Assembly (NCBI GenBank): GCA_044224495.1
Contig: JBGAKG010000023.1
Location: 62,001-126,000, forward strand
Length of the DNA: 64,000 nt
Direction: 5' to 3'
DNA from: JBGAKG01 sp044224495
GTDB taxonomy: Bacteria > Myxococcota_A > Polyangia > Polyangiales > Polyangiaceae
Numbering within the stretch: position 1 is the first letter of the stretch; each line of letters begins with the position of its first letter. Positions 50,530 through 57,884 of this stretch are shown piece after piece. Made by a program: the position numbers and the translations under genes. The notes under the pieces were generated by a model, which saw nothing but the letters and a program-made list of their open reading frames with translations, had not been told where the DNA came from and searched no databases.

Positions 50530-51087
50530 TCAGCCCTCACCTTCGCCGCTGGTCTCGGCCTTCTCGGGGGTCGCAGTCGACTCCGGCGCGTCCATGTCGT
50601 CGGCTTCGAAGTCGTCATCCATCTCGCTCCGGCGCGAGCGCGGACCGCCTTCGGCGATGTCCACGAGGCCGAGCGCGCGCTCACGCGACTCTTCCTTCTC
50701 TTCCTCGGGCGGGAGCTCGAGGCGCTGGTACTTGATCTCCTCCGGATCGACCTTGAGGTCGCCGAGGTCGACGTGCTCCTTGAGGAGCACCGTCTGGAAC
50801 TTGAGGACCGCGTCCTGCAGCTTGAGGTTGCGCTCGATCTCGGTGACGAGATCGCCGAAGCCCACGTACTTCACGTAGACGTAGACGCCCTTCTTCTGCT
50901 TCGCGACCGGGTACGCGAGCCGGCGACGGCCCCACGCCTCGACCTTGACCAGCTTGCCCTTCGACTTGTCGACGACTTCCGTGACGCGACCCTGGACCTT
51001 CTCGGCCGTGTCTGCGTCGACGTCGGACCGAAGGATGTAGATGGTCTCGTACTCCTTCGCCCTCAGTGCCTGCGCTTGCGTTGCCAT
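50530..51087 (-). CDS. rpsF: 30S ribosomal protein S6 with long acidic C-terminal tail
   Basis: This 185-aa protein has the normal S6 ferredoxin-like fold in residues ~10-105 (YETIYILRSDVDADTAEKVQGRV; VEAWGRRRLAYPVAKQKKGVYVYVKYVG; RNLKLQDAVLKFQTVLL). Beyond it is an acidic tail of ~75 residues (EEEKEESRER; SEMDDDFEADDMDAPESTATPEKAETSGEGEG), well beyond the ~95-135 aa usual for S6. E. coli S6 is modified by glutamate addition at its C-terminus, so an already acidic tail is noteworthy. ATG 51087 has GAGGAG nine bases upstream. It is the first gene of the rpsF-rpsR-rplI operon. Confidence 0.94.
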   Translation of the reverse strand: MATQAQALRAKEYETIYILRSDVDADTAEKVQGRVTEVVDKSKGKLVKVEAWGRRRLAYPVAKQKKGVYVYVKYVGFGDLVTEIERNLKLQDAVLKFQTVLLKEHVDLGDLKVDPEEIKYQRLELPPEEEKEESRERALGLVDIAEGGPRSRRSEMDDDFEADDMDAPESTATPEKAETSGEGEG

Positions 51088-51208
51088 TCTTTCGATCTCC
51101 TCGTGGACTCGGGGTGATTGCTCGCCCCTTCGGCCCGCCGTCCTCCGCCTCTCGAGAGAGCCGGTGCGTCGAGCAAGGATTTCTCCGCCGAAACGACGGA
51201 GGGCGCGC

Positions 51209-51236
51209 GTTCTAGCACGGGGGCGCCGATTCTCAA
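51209..51236 (-). promoter_or_regulatory. Promoter of the rpsF-rpsR-rplI operon
   Basis: On the minus strand TTGAGA (51231-51236) is separated by 16 bases from TAGAAC (51209-51214), five of six and four of six matches to the sigma-70 consensus. The start would be near 51203, giving a GC-rich leader of ~115 bases before rpsF that can form hairpins. Many bacteria bind S6:S18 in this leader; I could not confirm the motif. Confidence 0.5.
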
Positions 51237-51240
51237 GGAT

Positions 51241-51834
51241 TTACTTCGCGGGCTTCTCGCTTGCCTTCGGCTTCGTGTTGACCACGTTCATCGCGCCGTC
51301 CGGACCGCGCTCGGCCGTCGCCCGCACCGCCGCGACGGCGCGCTCGAGGACGGGCGGCAGCTCGGCCCGCTCGGCCGCGGAGAAGTCGCCGAGGACGAAG
51401 TCCGCCACGTCACCGCGGAAGTCCGCGGGCGGGCGCCCCACGCCGACCCTGACGCGCACGAAGTCGGGTGTGCCGAGGCGCGCGATGATGCTGCGGAGCC
51501 CGTTGTGGCCGGCGTGACCACCGCCGACCTTCAGCCGCACGTCCCCGAACGGCAGATCGAGCTCGTCGTGGATGACGACGACCTGCTTCGGCGTGAGCTT
51601 GAGGAACGCCGCCGCCGGCTGAACGCTGTCGCCGGAGGCGTTCATGAAGGTCTGCGGCAAGAGCACCGCGATGTCGGTCCCAAACGCGGGGCCCTTCGCG
51701 AAGAGCCCCGAAAACTTCGCGCGGAGCTCGGGAAAACCCTGCTCCGCGTGAAGGCGTTCGACCGCCATGAACCCGACGTTGTGACGATTCTTGGCGTACG
51801 ACTTGCCCGGGTTGCCCAGGCCGACGACGAGCAC
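51241..51834 (-). CDS. pth: Peptidyl-tRNA hydrolase
   Basis: This 197-aa enzyme releases stalled peptidyl-tRNA by cleaving the ester bond. Motifs are LVVGLGNPGKSYAKNRHNVGF near the N-terminus with the catalytic His (NRHN), LPQTFMNASGDSV, VIHDELDLPFGDVRLKVGGGHAGHNGLRSI (Asp and His) and DFVRVRVGVGRP. GTG 51834 is the only possible start: the in-frame rplY stop is two codons upstream. A Lys/Ala tail (VNTKPKASEKPAK) follows the fold. Confidence 0.95.
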   Translation of the reverse strand: MLVVGLGNPGKSYAKNRHNVGFMAVERLHAEQGFPELRAKFSGLFAKGPAFGTDIAVLLPQTFMNASGDSVQPAAAFLKLTPKQVVVIHDELDLPFGDVRLKVGGGHAGHNGLRSIIARLGTPDFVRVRVGVGRPPADFRGDVADFVLGDFSAAERAELPPVLERAVAAVRATAERGPDGAMNVVNTKPKASEKPAK

Positions 51835-51840
51835 GCGCGA

Positions 51841-52572
51841 TTACTTCTTCTTCGCGTCCTTCGCGCCAGCGGCCGGAGCGGCCGCCTTCGCGTCCTTCGC
51901 GCCCGCAGCCGGAGCCGCGCCCGCAGCCGGAGCCGCGCCCGCAGCCGGAGCCGCGCCCGGTGCACCCGGCGCTGCCTCGGTCGCCGTTGCCTCTTCCTTC
52001 TCCTTCTCCGGCGCCACGACGGCGACGAGCGTCTGCTCCGCCGGGAGGCGGACCTTCACGCCCTCGGGGAGGGAGAGCTGCTGGGTGGCGATGTGATCGC
52101 CGAGGGCGAGCGCCGTGGCATCCGTCTCGAGCTTGAGCGGGATGCGGTCCGGCAGGCAGCGCACGGGGAGCGTGCGGTAGACCTGGCGGAGGACACCGCC
52201 CTCAGTCACGCCGACCGGCTTGCCGGTGACGACGAACTTCACCTCGACGTCGACCTCGCGATCGAGCTTCACTTCGACGAAGTCGACGTGCTCGAGCGAG
52301 CGGGTGACGGGGTGGTAGGTGAAGTCCTTGATCATCACGAGGATGTCCGAGGCCTTGCCGCCCTCGAGCTTCATCTGGATGACGGAGTTCTGGCCGCGCT
52401 CGCTCTTCAGGATCCCGAGGATGTCCTTCGGGGCGACCGCGAGCGGCGTCGAAGCGAAGCCCTTCCCGTAAGCGACCGCAGGGATGTTGCCTTCGGCGCG
52501 GATGCGGCGGGCGGCTCCCTTGCCGGCGGTGGTGCGAGCCTTCGCAGTGAGGGGGGTCATCGTCGTCGTCAT
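51841..52572 (-). CDS. rplY: 50S ribosomal protein L25/general stress protein Ctc
   Basis: This 243-aa long-form L25 (Ctc type) binds 5S rRNA. The N-terminal domain has LTAKARTTAGKGAARRIRAEGNIPAVAYGKG (~res 8-38) and HPVTRSLEHVDFVEVKLDREVDVEV (~86-110). A C-terminal TL5-like domain runs to ~195. The last ~45 residues are an Ala/Pro/Gly/Lys repeat (GAAPAA units then GAKDAKAAAPAAGAKDAKKK), resembling histone-H1-like or AlgP-like tails. ATG 52572 has GGAG seven bases upstream. It is transcribed toward pth with a six-base gap, and the two genes share a reading frame. Confidence 0.93.
   Translation of the reverse strand: MTTTMTPLTAKARTTAGKGAARRIRAEGNIPAVAYGKGFASTPLAVAPKDILGILKSERGQNSVIQMKLEGGKASDILVMIKDFTYHPVTRSLEHVDFVEVKLDREVDVEVKFVVTGKPVGVTEGGVLRQVYRTLPVRCLPDRIPLKLETDATALALGDHIATQQLSLPEGVKVRLPAEQTLVAVVAPEKEKEEATATEAAPGAPGAAPAAGAAPAAGAAPAAGAKDAKAAAPAAGAKDAKKK
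51901..51954. repeat. Three perfect 18-bp tandem repeats inside rplY
   Basis: The unit GCCCGCAGCCGGAGCCGC occurs three times head to tail (51901-51918, 51919-51936, 51937-51954). Read on the minus strand it encodes the Gly-Ala-Ala-Pro-Ala-Ala repeats of the L25 tail. Unit length is a multiple of three, so copy-number change would not shift the frame. Confidence 0.85.
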
Positions 52573-52669
52573 CGAAATTCTCCGTAGAATCGGCGAGGTC
52601 GGGCTGGTACCGAACTCGGGGCCGAGCCTATTAGCAGACAGGTTGGGCGCCCGCCACGAAAAAGGGGGC

Positions 52670-53614
52670 TCAGGCGAACAGGCTCGAGACCGAGTCGCTC
52701 GAGTGGATGCGCTTGATCGCCTCTCCGAGGAGCTTCGCGATGCTGACCTGCTTGATCTTGCCGCACGCCTTGGCCGGCTCGGACAGCGGCAGGGTGTCGG
52801 TCACGACAACCTCGCTGAGCGGCGACTCGACGATGCGCTGGATGGCCGGGCCGCTGAAGACGCCGTGCGTCGCGCACGCGACGACCTTCGTGGCGCCCTT
52901 CTCGACGAGCGCCTTCGCCGCCCCGGCGAGGGTGCCGGCGGTGTCGATCATGTCGTCGAGGATGACGCAGGGCTTGCCCTTCACGTCGCCGATGAGGTTC
53001 ATCACCTCGCTGACGTTCGCGCGCTCGCGCCGCTTGTCGATGATGGCGAGCTGCGCGTTGAGGCGCTTGGAGTACGCGCGCGCGCGCTCGACGCCACCCG
53101 CGTCGGGCGAGACGAAGACCGCGCTCGAGTCGAAGTTCTTCTTCAGGTAGTCCTCGAGCATCACCGGCATCGCGTAGAGGTGATCGACGGGGATGTTGAA
53201 GAAGCCCTGGATCTGGCCGGCGTGGAGATCGACCGAGACGAGGCGCGTGACCCCCGCGGCTTGGATCAGATCCGCGACCAGCTTCGACGTGATCGGCGTG
53301 CGCGGAGCGACCTTCCGATCCTGCCGCGCGTAGCCGTAGTACGGGACGACGGCGGTGATGGAGCCGGCCGACGCGCGGCGGAGCGCGTCGCACATGATCA
53401 GGAGCTCCATCACGTTGTCGTTGACGGGGCTGCACGTCGGCTGAATCACGAAGGCGTCGACGCCGCGGACGTTCTCGTTGATCTCGACGAACGACTCGCC
53501 GTCGCTGAAGCGCGTGGTCTTGCACTTCGCGAGTGGCGTCTCCAGGAAGCCGGCGATCCGCGCCGCGAGGTCTGGGTTGGCGTTCCCCGAAAAGATGCAG
53601 ACCTTCTTGAACAT
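52670..53614 (-). CDS. prs: Ribose-phosphate pyrophosphokinase (PRPP synthetase)
   Basis: This 314-aa enzyme makes phosphoribosyl pyrophosphate from ribose-5-phosphate and ATP. Clear motifs are IFSGNANPDLA, FSDGESFVEINENVRGVD, the ATP-loop YYGYARQDRK, the signature DLHAGQIQGFFNIPVDHL (~res 128-145), and the PRPP-binding VILDDMIDTAGTL (~res 214-226). ATG 53614 was chosen because GGAGG (53623-53627) lies eight bases upstream and it gives the normal length; an in-frame TTG at 53638 would add eight residues. The gene lies 97 bases upstream of rplY, as in many bacteria. Confidence 0.96.
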   Translation of the reverse strand: MFKKVCIFSGNANPDLAARIAGFLETPLAKCKTTRFSDGESFVEINENVRGVDAFVIQPTCSPVNDNVMELLIMCDALRRASAGSITAVVPYYGYARQDRKVAPRTPITSKLVADLIQAAGVTRLVSVDLHAGQIQGFFNIPVDHLYAMPVMLEDYLKKNFDSSAVFVSPDAGGVERARAYSKRLNAQLAIIDKRRERANVSEVMNLIGDVKGKPCVILDDMIDTAGTLAGAAKALVEKGATKVVACATHGVFSGPAIQRIVESPLSEVVVTDTLPLSEPAKACGKIKQVSIAKLLGEAIKRIHSSDSVSSLFA

Positions 53615-53622
53615 GGGCGCGG

Positions 53623-53627
53623 CCTCC
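53623..53627 (-). promoter_or_regulatory. Ribosome-binding site of prs
   Basis: GGAGG on the minus strand lies eight bases before ATG 53614 and separates this start from the upstream TTG at 53638. Confidence 0.6.
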
Positions 53628-53712
53628 GCGCTCGCCAAAGAGCAAGCGCGGCGCTCACTTACCCATGGCGCCGCGCTGTGTCAACGGAGGCCGAGAGCTT
53701 TCCCTTCGTCCG

Positions 53713-55215
53713 CTACTGCTGGAGCATCTGCTGGCAGTCCGCGATCGGACCGCGCTTCTGCTTCGTGCAGGTCTGGTAGCAGCGCTTCGCTTGACCTTGG
53801 TTGCCCATCCCTTGGTACGCCGCACCGAGGATGAGCCAGGTCTCGCCGTCGCTCGCGTCGAGCGCGACCGAGCGCTCCCCTGCCGCTACCGCGGCGCCGT
53901 AGGCCTCGCGCTCGAGCAGTGCCTTCGCGTCGAGCTTCTCCTGCAGCGCCGTCTTCGCCGGCTTCGCCGACGTGTCGGGGGCCGCGCTCGCGCTCGCGCT
54001 CGCGGCAGCGGATGCCGTCGTGTCCGGAGCGGCGCTCGCGCTCGCAGCGGCCGACGCGCTCGTGTCGGGAGCGGCCATCGCCGTGTCGTCCGGCGGCGGC
54101 GTGTCGTTCGTCGGCGTCGGGAGCGGCGGCGGCGGCGTGGGCAGCGGCGCGTGCGTGACCGACACCGTCGGCGTCGGCTCGTCCTTCTGGCGGAGCTTGC
54201 TCACGAGGAGCCCGAGCGCCAGGAGCGCTGCGCACGCGATGACTGCACCCTTCACGTACCGCGAGAGGTGCGCGCGGCGCGCCTTCGCCTCGGCCGTCAT
54301 CTTGCGCGCGTGGTGCGGATCGACGGCGTCGTAGCTGCCGCTCGCACCCGGCATCGACGCGCGATGCGCCGCGCCTTCGCCCGCGGCGAAGAAGTGATCG
54401 TGCTCCTCGAGATCGACCGGCGGCACGCTGATGTCGTCCGCGTCCGGCGTGCTGGCGAAGCCGGCGCGCGCGGCCTTCTCCGCTTCGACCTTCTTCTCCT
54501 GCAGCTTCTGATCGAGCTTCTCGAGCTTCTGATCGAGCTCCGCCTTCGGCACCGACGTCGCGTCCGGCGCCTTCGCGATCTTGCGCTTCGACGCACGATC
54601 GAGCGCGGGCTCGCGCGTGGTCTCGGGAAGGACGCTCGGGCGATCGCCCGGCTTCTTCTTCTTCTTGCCCGACTTCTTCTTCGACACCGGACCGCCGGCG
54701 GCCGACACGGGCGGCGGCGTCTCGGTCGCGACGGCTTCCACCGGCGCGGGCGTGGCGGTGACGATCTCGACCGGAGCCTGCGCGACCTGCGCGGGCGCTG
54801 CGGGCGGCGGCACGGACACCTCGGTCGGCTCCGAGCGCGGCTCGGGGCGGAGCGGCGGGTCGGGCGGGAGCTCCACCGCGGCGACGAGCTTGCTCGACGA
54901 GCGCGGCACCGCGACCTTCGCGAGATCGACCTTCGCGAGCACGGCCTCGGCGCTCGCCTCGCTCAGCGCGGGCGTCGACGTGGGCGGCGGCGGCGGCGGC
55001 GCCTCCGCGACCTTCGTCGTGGTCGCATCGGTCGTCGCGTTCGCCTCGACGGGCGGAGGCGTCGCGCTCGCGGCCTCGACGGCGACCGGCGGCGGCGTCT
55101 CGGTCGACGGCGGGGGCCCACTCGGGCTCGCCAGCGTCTTGGAGAGGTCGACCCCCGACTTCTTCTTCCGCTTCTTTTCCATGTCCTCGAACCAGAGCCC
55201 TTCCAGCGAACGCAT
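53713..55215 (-). CDS. Disordered single-pass membrane protein with TPR-like periplasmic end
   Basis: This is a ~500-aa protein. The first ~320 residues are low-complexity: Lys-rich at the start (MEKKRKKKSG), then long Pro/Ala/Thr/Val/Glu stretches with one Lys-rich block (KKKSGKKKKK) and a helical Lys/Glu heptad stretch (KLEKLDQKLQEKKVEAEKAAR). One membrane helix follows (YVKGAVIACAALLALGLLVSKL), then an Ala/Asp/Ser/Thr-rich linker and a C-terminal TPR-like unit (SVALDASDGETWLILGAAYQGMGNQGQAKRCYQTC). The layout resembles bacterial envelope/polarity adaptors, but no family is recognised. ATG 55215 was chosen for codon use; 55233 and 55182 are alternatives and none has a strong ribosome site. 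Confidence 0.6.
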   Translation of the reverse strand: MRSLEGLWFEDMEKKRKKKSGVDLSKTLASPSGPPPSTETPPPVAVEAASATPPPVEANATTDATTTKVAEAPPPPPPTSTPALSEASAEAVLAKVDLAKVAVPRSSSKLVAAVELPPDPPLRPEPRSEPTEVSVPPPAAPAQVAQAPVEIVTATPAPVEAVATETPPPVSAAGGPVSKKKSGKKKKKPGDRPSVLPETTREPALDRASKRKIAKAPDATSVPKAELDQKLEKLDQKLQEKKVEAEKAARAGFASTPDADDISVPPVDLEEHDHFFAAGEGAAHRASMPGASGSYDAVDPHHARKMTAEAKARRAHLSRYVKGAVIACAALLALGLLVSKLRQKDEPTPTVSVTHAPLPTPPPPLPTPTNDTPPPDDTAMAAPDTSASAAASASAAPDTTASAAASASASAAPDTSAKPAKTALQEKLDAKALLEREAYGAAVAAGERSVALDASDGETWLILGAAYQGMGNQGQAKRCYQTCTKQKRGPIADCQQMLQQ

Positions 55216-55461
55216 GGCTCGCTGCCGCAACATCCGTCTACGTCTGTGGGATCGAATCCGTGAAAGGGGTCAACGCTCGCTCATGAACATTTGAGCGGAG
55301 CACTGGCGACCCATGAAGCGGTACGAAGCAAAACGCGTGCAATGTCGAAAACCCGGGACATTCGAGCGCCCTTGCTGACGTTCGTCAATGTGTGCACGAC
55401 ATCGTTGCCCGACATCGTCCTGGGTTGTGTCATGGTGGCACACGAACGGCGCCGATCCACC

Positions 55462-55486
55462 TTTGGCGTGAGCTCCTCACGCCAAA
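55462..55486. promoter_or_regulatory. Perfect 11-base inverted repeat next to the rlmI start
   Basis: TTTGGCGTGAG and CTCACGCCAAA are exactly complementary with a three-base spacer (CTC). The repeat ends four bases before ATG 55491, where the ribosome site would be, and no other Shine-Dalgarno is visible. It may be a repressor operator or an RNA hairpin that controls translation. The rest of the 275-base divergent gap (55216-55490) shows only weaker repeats, such as AATGTC/GACATT near 55340. Confidence 0.6.
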
Positions 55487-55490
55487 CGAC

Positions 55491-56723
55491 ATGGCGACGC
55501 CATCCCACCGTGTAGGACATCGAGCTTTGCCGTCGAGCCCGCTCCCCGAGATCACCGTCCGCCCCAACGCCGCCGAGCCGCTCCGCCGGGGACACCCGTG
55601 GCTCTATCGCGAACAGATCGTGAAGGCGACCGGGAACCCCGTGGCGGGTGCGGAAGCGCGGGTGGTCGGCCCCGATCGCACGCTCCTCGGGCGCGCGCTG
55701 GTCGCGCTCGACGAGCCGATCGCCGCGCGGCTCTTCGTCCACGACGACCGCCCGATCGACGACGCGCTCTTCGTGCGGCGGCTCCGCGCCGCACGCGCGC
55801 TCCGCGACGTGCTCTTCGCCGACGGCGCGACGACCGCGCATCGGTTGGTCCACGGCGAAGGCGATCGCTTCCCCGGCTTCGTCGTCGACGTCTACGGCGA
55901 CGTTGCCGTCGTTCGTACCGACGGCGCGGCGGCGGCGGCGAACGTCGCCCGGTTCGCGGCCGCGCTCCGTACCGCCAACGACGACCGCTTCGCGACGATC
56001 GCGCATCGGGTCGCCACCAAGGGCGAGAGCCCGCGCTTCGACGTGCTCGCGGGCGCCGCGCCTCCGGCCGAGATCGTCGTGCGCGAGCATGGCGTGCCGT
56101 TCGTCGTCGACCTCGCGAAGGGACAGAAGACGGGGGCGTTCCTCGATCAGCGCGAGAACCGTCGCCGCGTCGGCGCGATGGCGAAGGGCAAGCGCGTGCT
56201 GAACCTCTTCTCGTACGCCGGGGGCTTCTCGCTTCACGCCGCGCTCGGCGGGGCGACGCGCGTGACCAGCGTCGACGTCGCTGCGCGCGCACACGCGACG
56301 GCGCAGAAGAGCTTCCGCGCGGCGGGCGTCGATCCCGCCGGCCACGAGTTCGTCGCCGCGGACGCATTCGCGTTCCTCGAGAGCGCGAAGAAGAACGGCC
56401 GTGCGTTCGACCTCGTCGTGAGCGATCCGCCGAGCTTCGCGCCGAACGAACGGAGCCGCGCGCGCGCGCTCGCCGCGTATCGCTCGCTCCACCGCGCGTG
56501 CGCGGCCGTGCTCGCGCCGGGCGGCACGTTCTGCGCGGCGTCGTGCTCCAGCCACGTCGCGATGGACGACTTCCTCGCCACGCTCGACGACGAGTCGCTC
56601 GGGCTCGAGCTCTCCGTCATCGACGCCTACGGGCCGCCTGCCGACCACCCGACGCTCGCGGCGTGGCCCGAAGGCCGCTACTTGAAGTTCGTGGTCCTCG
56701 CGAGCGGAGGAGCGAACCGGTGA
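55491..56723 (+). CDS. rlmI: 23S rRNA (cytosine-1962-C5)-methyltransferase RlmI-like
   Basis: This 410-aa protein has an N-terminal PUA-type RNA-binding domain (VRPNAAEPLRRGHPWLYREQIVKATG, ~res 23-48) and a C-terminal class I methyltransferase. Motif I is KRVLNLFSYAGGFSLHAALGG (~res 233-253), motif IV is DLVVSDPPSFAP (~res 304), and GGTFCAASCSSHVAMDDF holds the catalytic Cys (~res 350). It would make m5C in 23S rRNA. ATG 55491 is used; the in-frame codons upstream are unlikely to be coding because they overlap the palindrome. The stop overlaps the next GTG (GTGA). Confidence 0.9.
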   Translation: MATPSHRVGHRALPSSPLPEITVRPNAAEPLRRGHPWLYREQIVKATGNPVAGAEARVVGPDRTLLGRALVALDEPIAARLFVHDDRPIDDALFVRRLRAARALRDVLFADGATTAHRLVHGEGDRFPGFVVDVYGDVAVVRTDGAAAAANVARFAAALRTANDDRFATIAHRVATKGESPRFDVLAGAAPPAEIVVREHGVPFVVDLAKGQKTGAFLDQRENRRRVGAMAKGKRVLNLFSYAGGFSLHAALGGATRVTSVDVAARAHATAQKSFRAAGVDPAGHEFVAADAFAFLESAKKNGRAFDLVVSDPPSFAPNERSRARALAAYRSLHRACAAVLAPGGTFCAASCSSHVAMDDFLATLDDESLGLELSVIDAYGPPADHPTLAAWPEGRYLKFVVLASGGANR

Positions 56724-57709
56724 GCCGAACTCCCGAACCCACGATCGAAGAGCAGCGCTTCCACGTCGCGAACGGGCTCGGCCACGAGCTCGCGCTGAAG
56801 CGCGTTCGGCTGCGCGGCGTCCCGCGGCGCGGGCGCCCGGTGGTGCTCGTGCCCGGCTACGGCATGAACGCGTTCGTCTTCGGGTTCCACCCGCAGGGCC
56901 CCTCGCTCGAGGCGTCGCTCGCCGAGCACGGGCTCGAGGTGTGGAGCGTTGAGCTCCGCGGCCAGGGCCGGAGCCGCGGCGCCGCCGGGCGCCACGGCCT
57001 CGCCGAGCTCGCGCTCGAGGATCTGCCGGCGGCGCTCGCGTTCGTGCAGCGCGAGTCGAAGGCGGACACGCTCGACCTGATCGGTTGCAGCCTGGGCACG
57101 GCGCTGTCGTTCATCTACCTGGCCCACAACGAGGACGCGCCCGTCGGCTCGGTGGTCTCGTACGGCGGCCTGGTCACGTGGGTCGACGTTCACCCGCTCC
57201 TGCGGGTGGCGTTCGCTTCGCCGTGGCTCGCGGGGAAGCTGGAGCTGCGCCGCACGCGCGACCTCGCGCGGCTCGCGCTGCCGCGGGTGGCGAAGGTCGC
57301 TCCGCAGCTCCTCTCGATCTACATCAACGCGAAGTCGACCGATCTCACGCGCTCGGACGAGATGGTCGAGACGGTCGAGGACCCGAACCCGCAGGTCAAC
57401 CTCGAGATCGCGCATTGGATCAAGGAGCGGCGCCTGGTCGTTCGGGGCGTCGACGTGTCCGCGAAGCTCGCGCAGATGAAGTACCCGCTCCTCTGCGTCG
57501 TGGCGAAGGACGACGGCATCGTGCCCGAGCGAACGGCGAGAGCGGTCTACGAAGAGATCGGAAGCGCCGACAAAGAGCTCCTGATCGTCGGCGGAGGCCC
57601 CCGGCCCATCGCCCATGCGGACCTCTTCCTGTCGGAAGGCGCGCAAGAGAAAATCTTCGCTCCCGTCGCGGCGTTCCTCGCGAAGCGACAAAAGACGAAT
57701 ACGAAATAA
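56720..57709 (+). CDS. Alpha/beta hydrolase, PhaC-like
   Basis: This 329-aa alpha/beta-hydrolase has the oxyanion region PVVLVPGYGMNAFVF (~res 40-54), the nucleophile elbow LIGCSLGTALSF (~res 119-130, nucleophile Ser in GCSLG), and a C-terminal PLLCVVAKDDGIVPERTA with the acid Asp, and GPRPIAHADLFLSEGA with the catalytic His. The overall size and the VDVHPLLRVAFASPWLAG segment are reminiscent of poly(3-hydroxyalkanoate) synthase-related hydrolases, but PhaC uses Cys as nucleophile and this has Ser. GTG 56720 overlaps the rlmI stop. Substrate unknown. Confidence 0.8.
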   Translation: MSRTPEPTIEEQRFHVANGLGHELALKRVRLRGVPRRGRPVVLVPGYGMNAFVFGFHPQGPSLEASLAEHGLEVWSVELRGQGRSRGAAGRHGLAELALEDLPAALAFVQRESKADTLDLIGCSLGTALSFIYLAHNEDAPVGSVVSYGGLVTWVDVHPLLRVAFASPWLAGKLELRRTRDLARLALPRVAKVAPQLLSIYINAKSTDLTRSDEMVETVEDPNPQVNLEIAHWIKERRLVVRGVDVSAKLAQMKYPLLCVVAKDDGIVPERTARAVYEEIGSADKELLIVGGGPRPIAHADLFLSEGAQEKIFAPVAAFLAKRQKTNTK

Positions 57710-57715
57710 GGAACC

Positions 57716-57848
57716 GGAACGGGAACGCGGATCGCGGAACAGGAACGCGGATCGAGCGCCGTTCCGAATTCCCGTCCTCCGTTCCCATTCCACCGACCGA
57801 AGAGAGCGCTGCCCGAACGGCACCGAGCGCGTTCCGCGTTCCCGTTCC
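57716..57848. repeat. GGAAC-unit repeat with 16-base perfect inverted ends, MITE-like
   Basis: The 16-base GGAACGGGAACGCGGA (57716-57731) is exactly complementary to TCCGCGTTCCCGTTCC (57833-57848), enclosing a 133-base element. Further GGAAC/GTTCC copies extend inward and outward. The element fills the 175-base gap between two convergent genes, and a T-run (57871-57875) follows on the plus strand, so it could also act as a terminator region. No coding potential. Confidence 0.6.
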
Positions 57849-57884
57849 CGTTCCGTGTTCCGGATTCGTCTTTTTCCGGAGCGT

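Noticed and set aside
51901..51954. Possible CRISPR-like repeat array
   Set aside because: Units are 18 bp with no spacers, in frame within rplY; a coding minisatellite.
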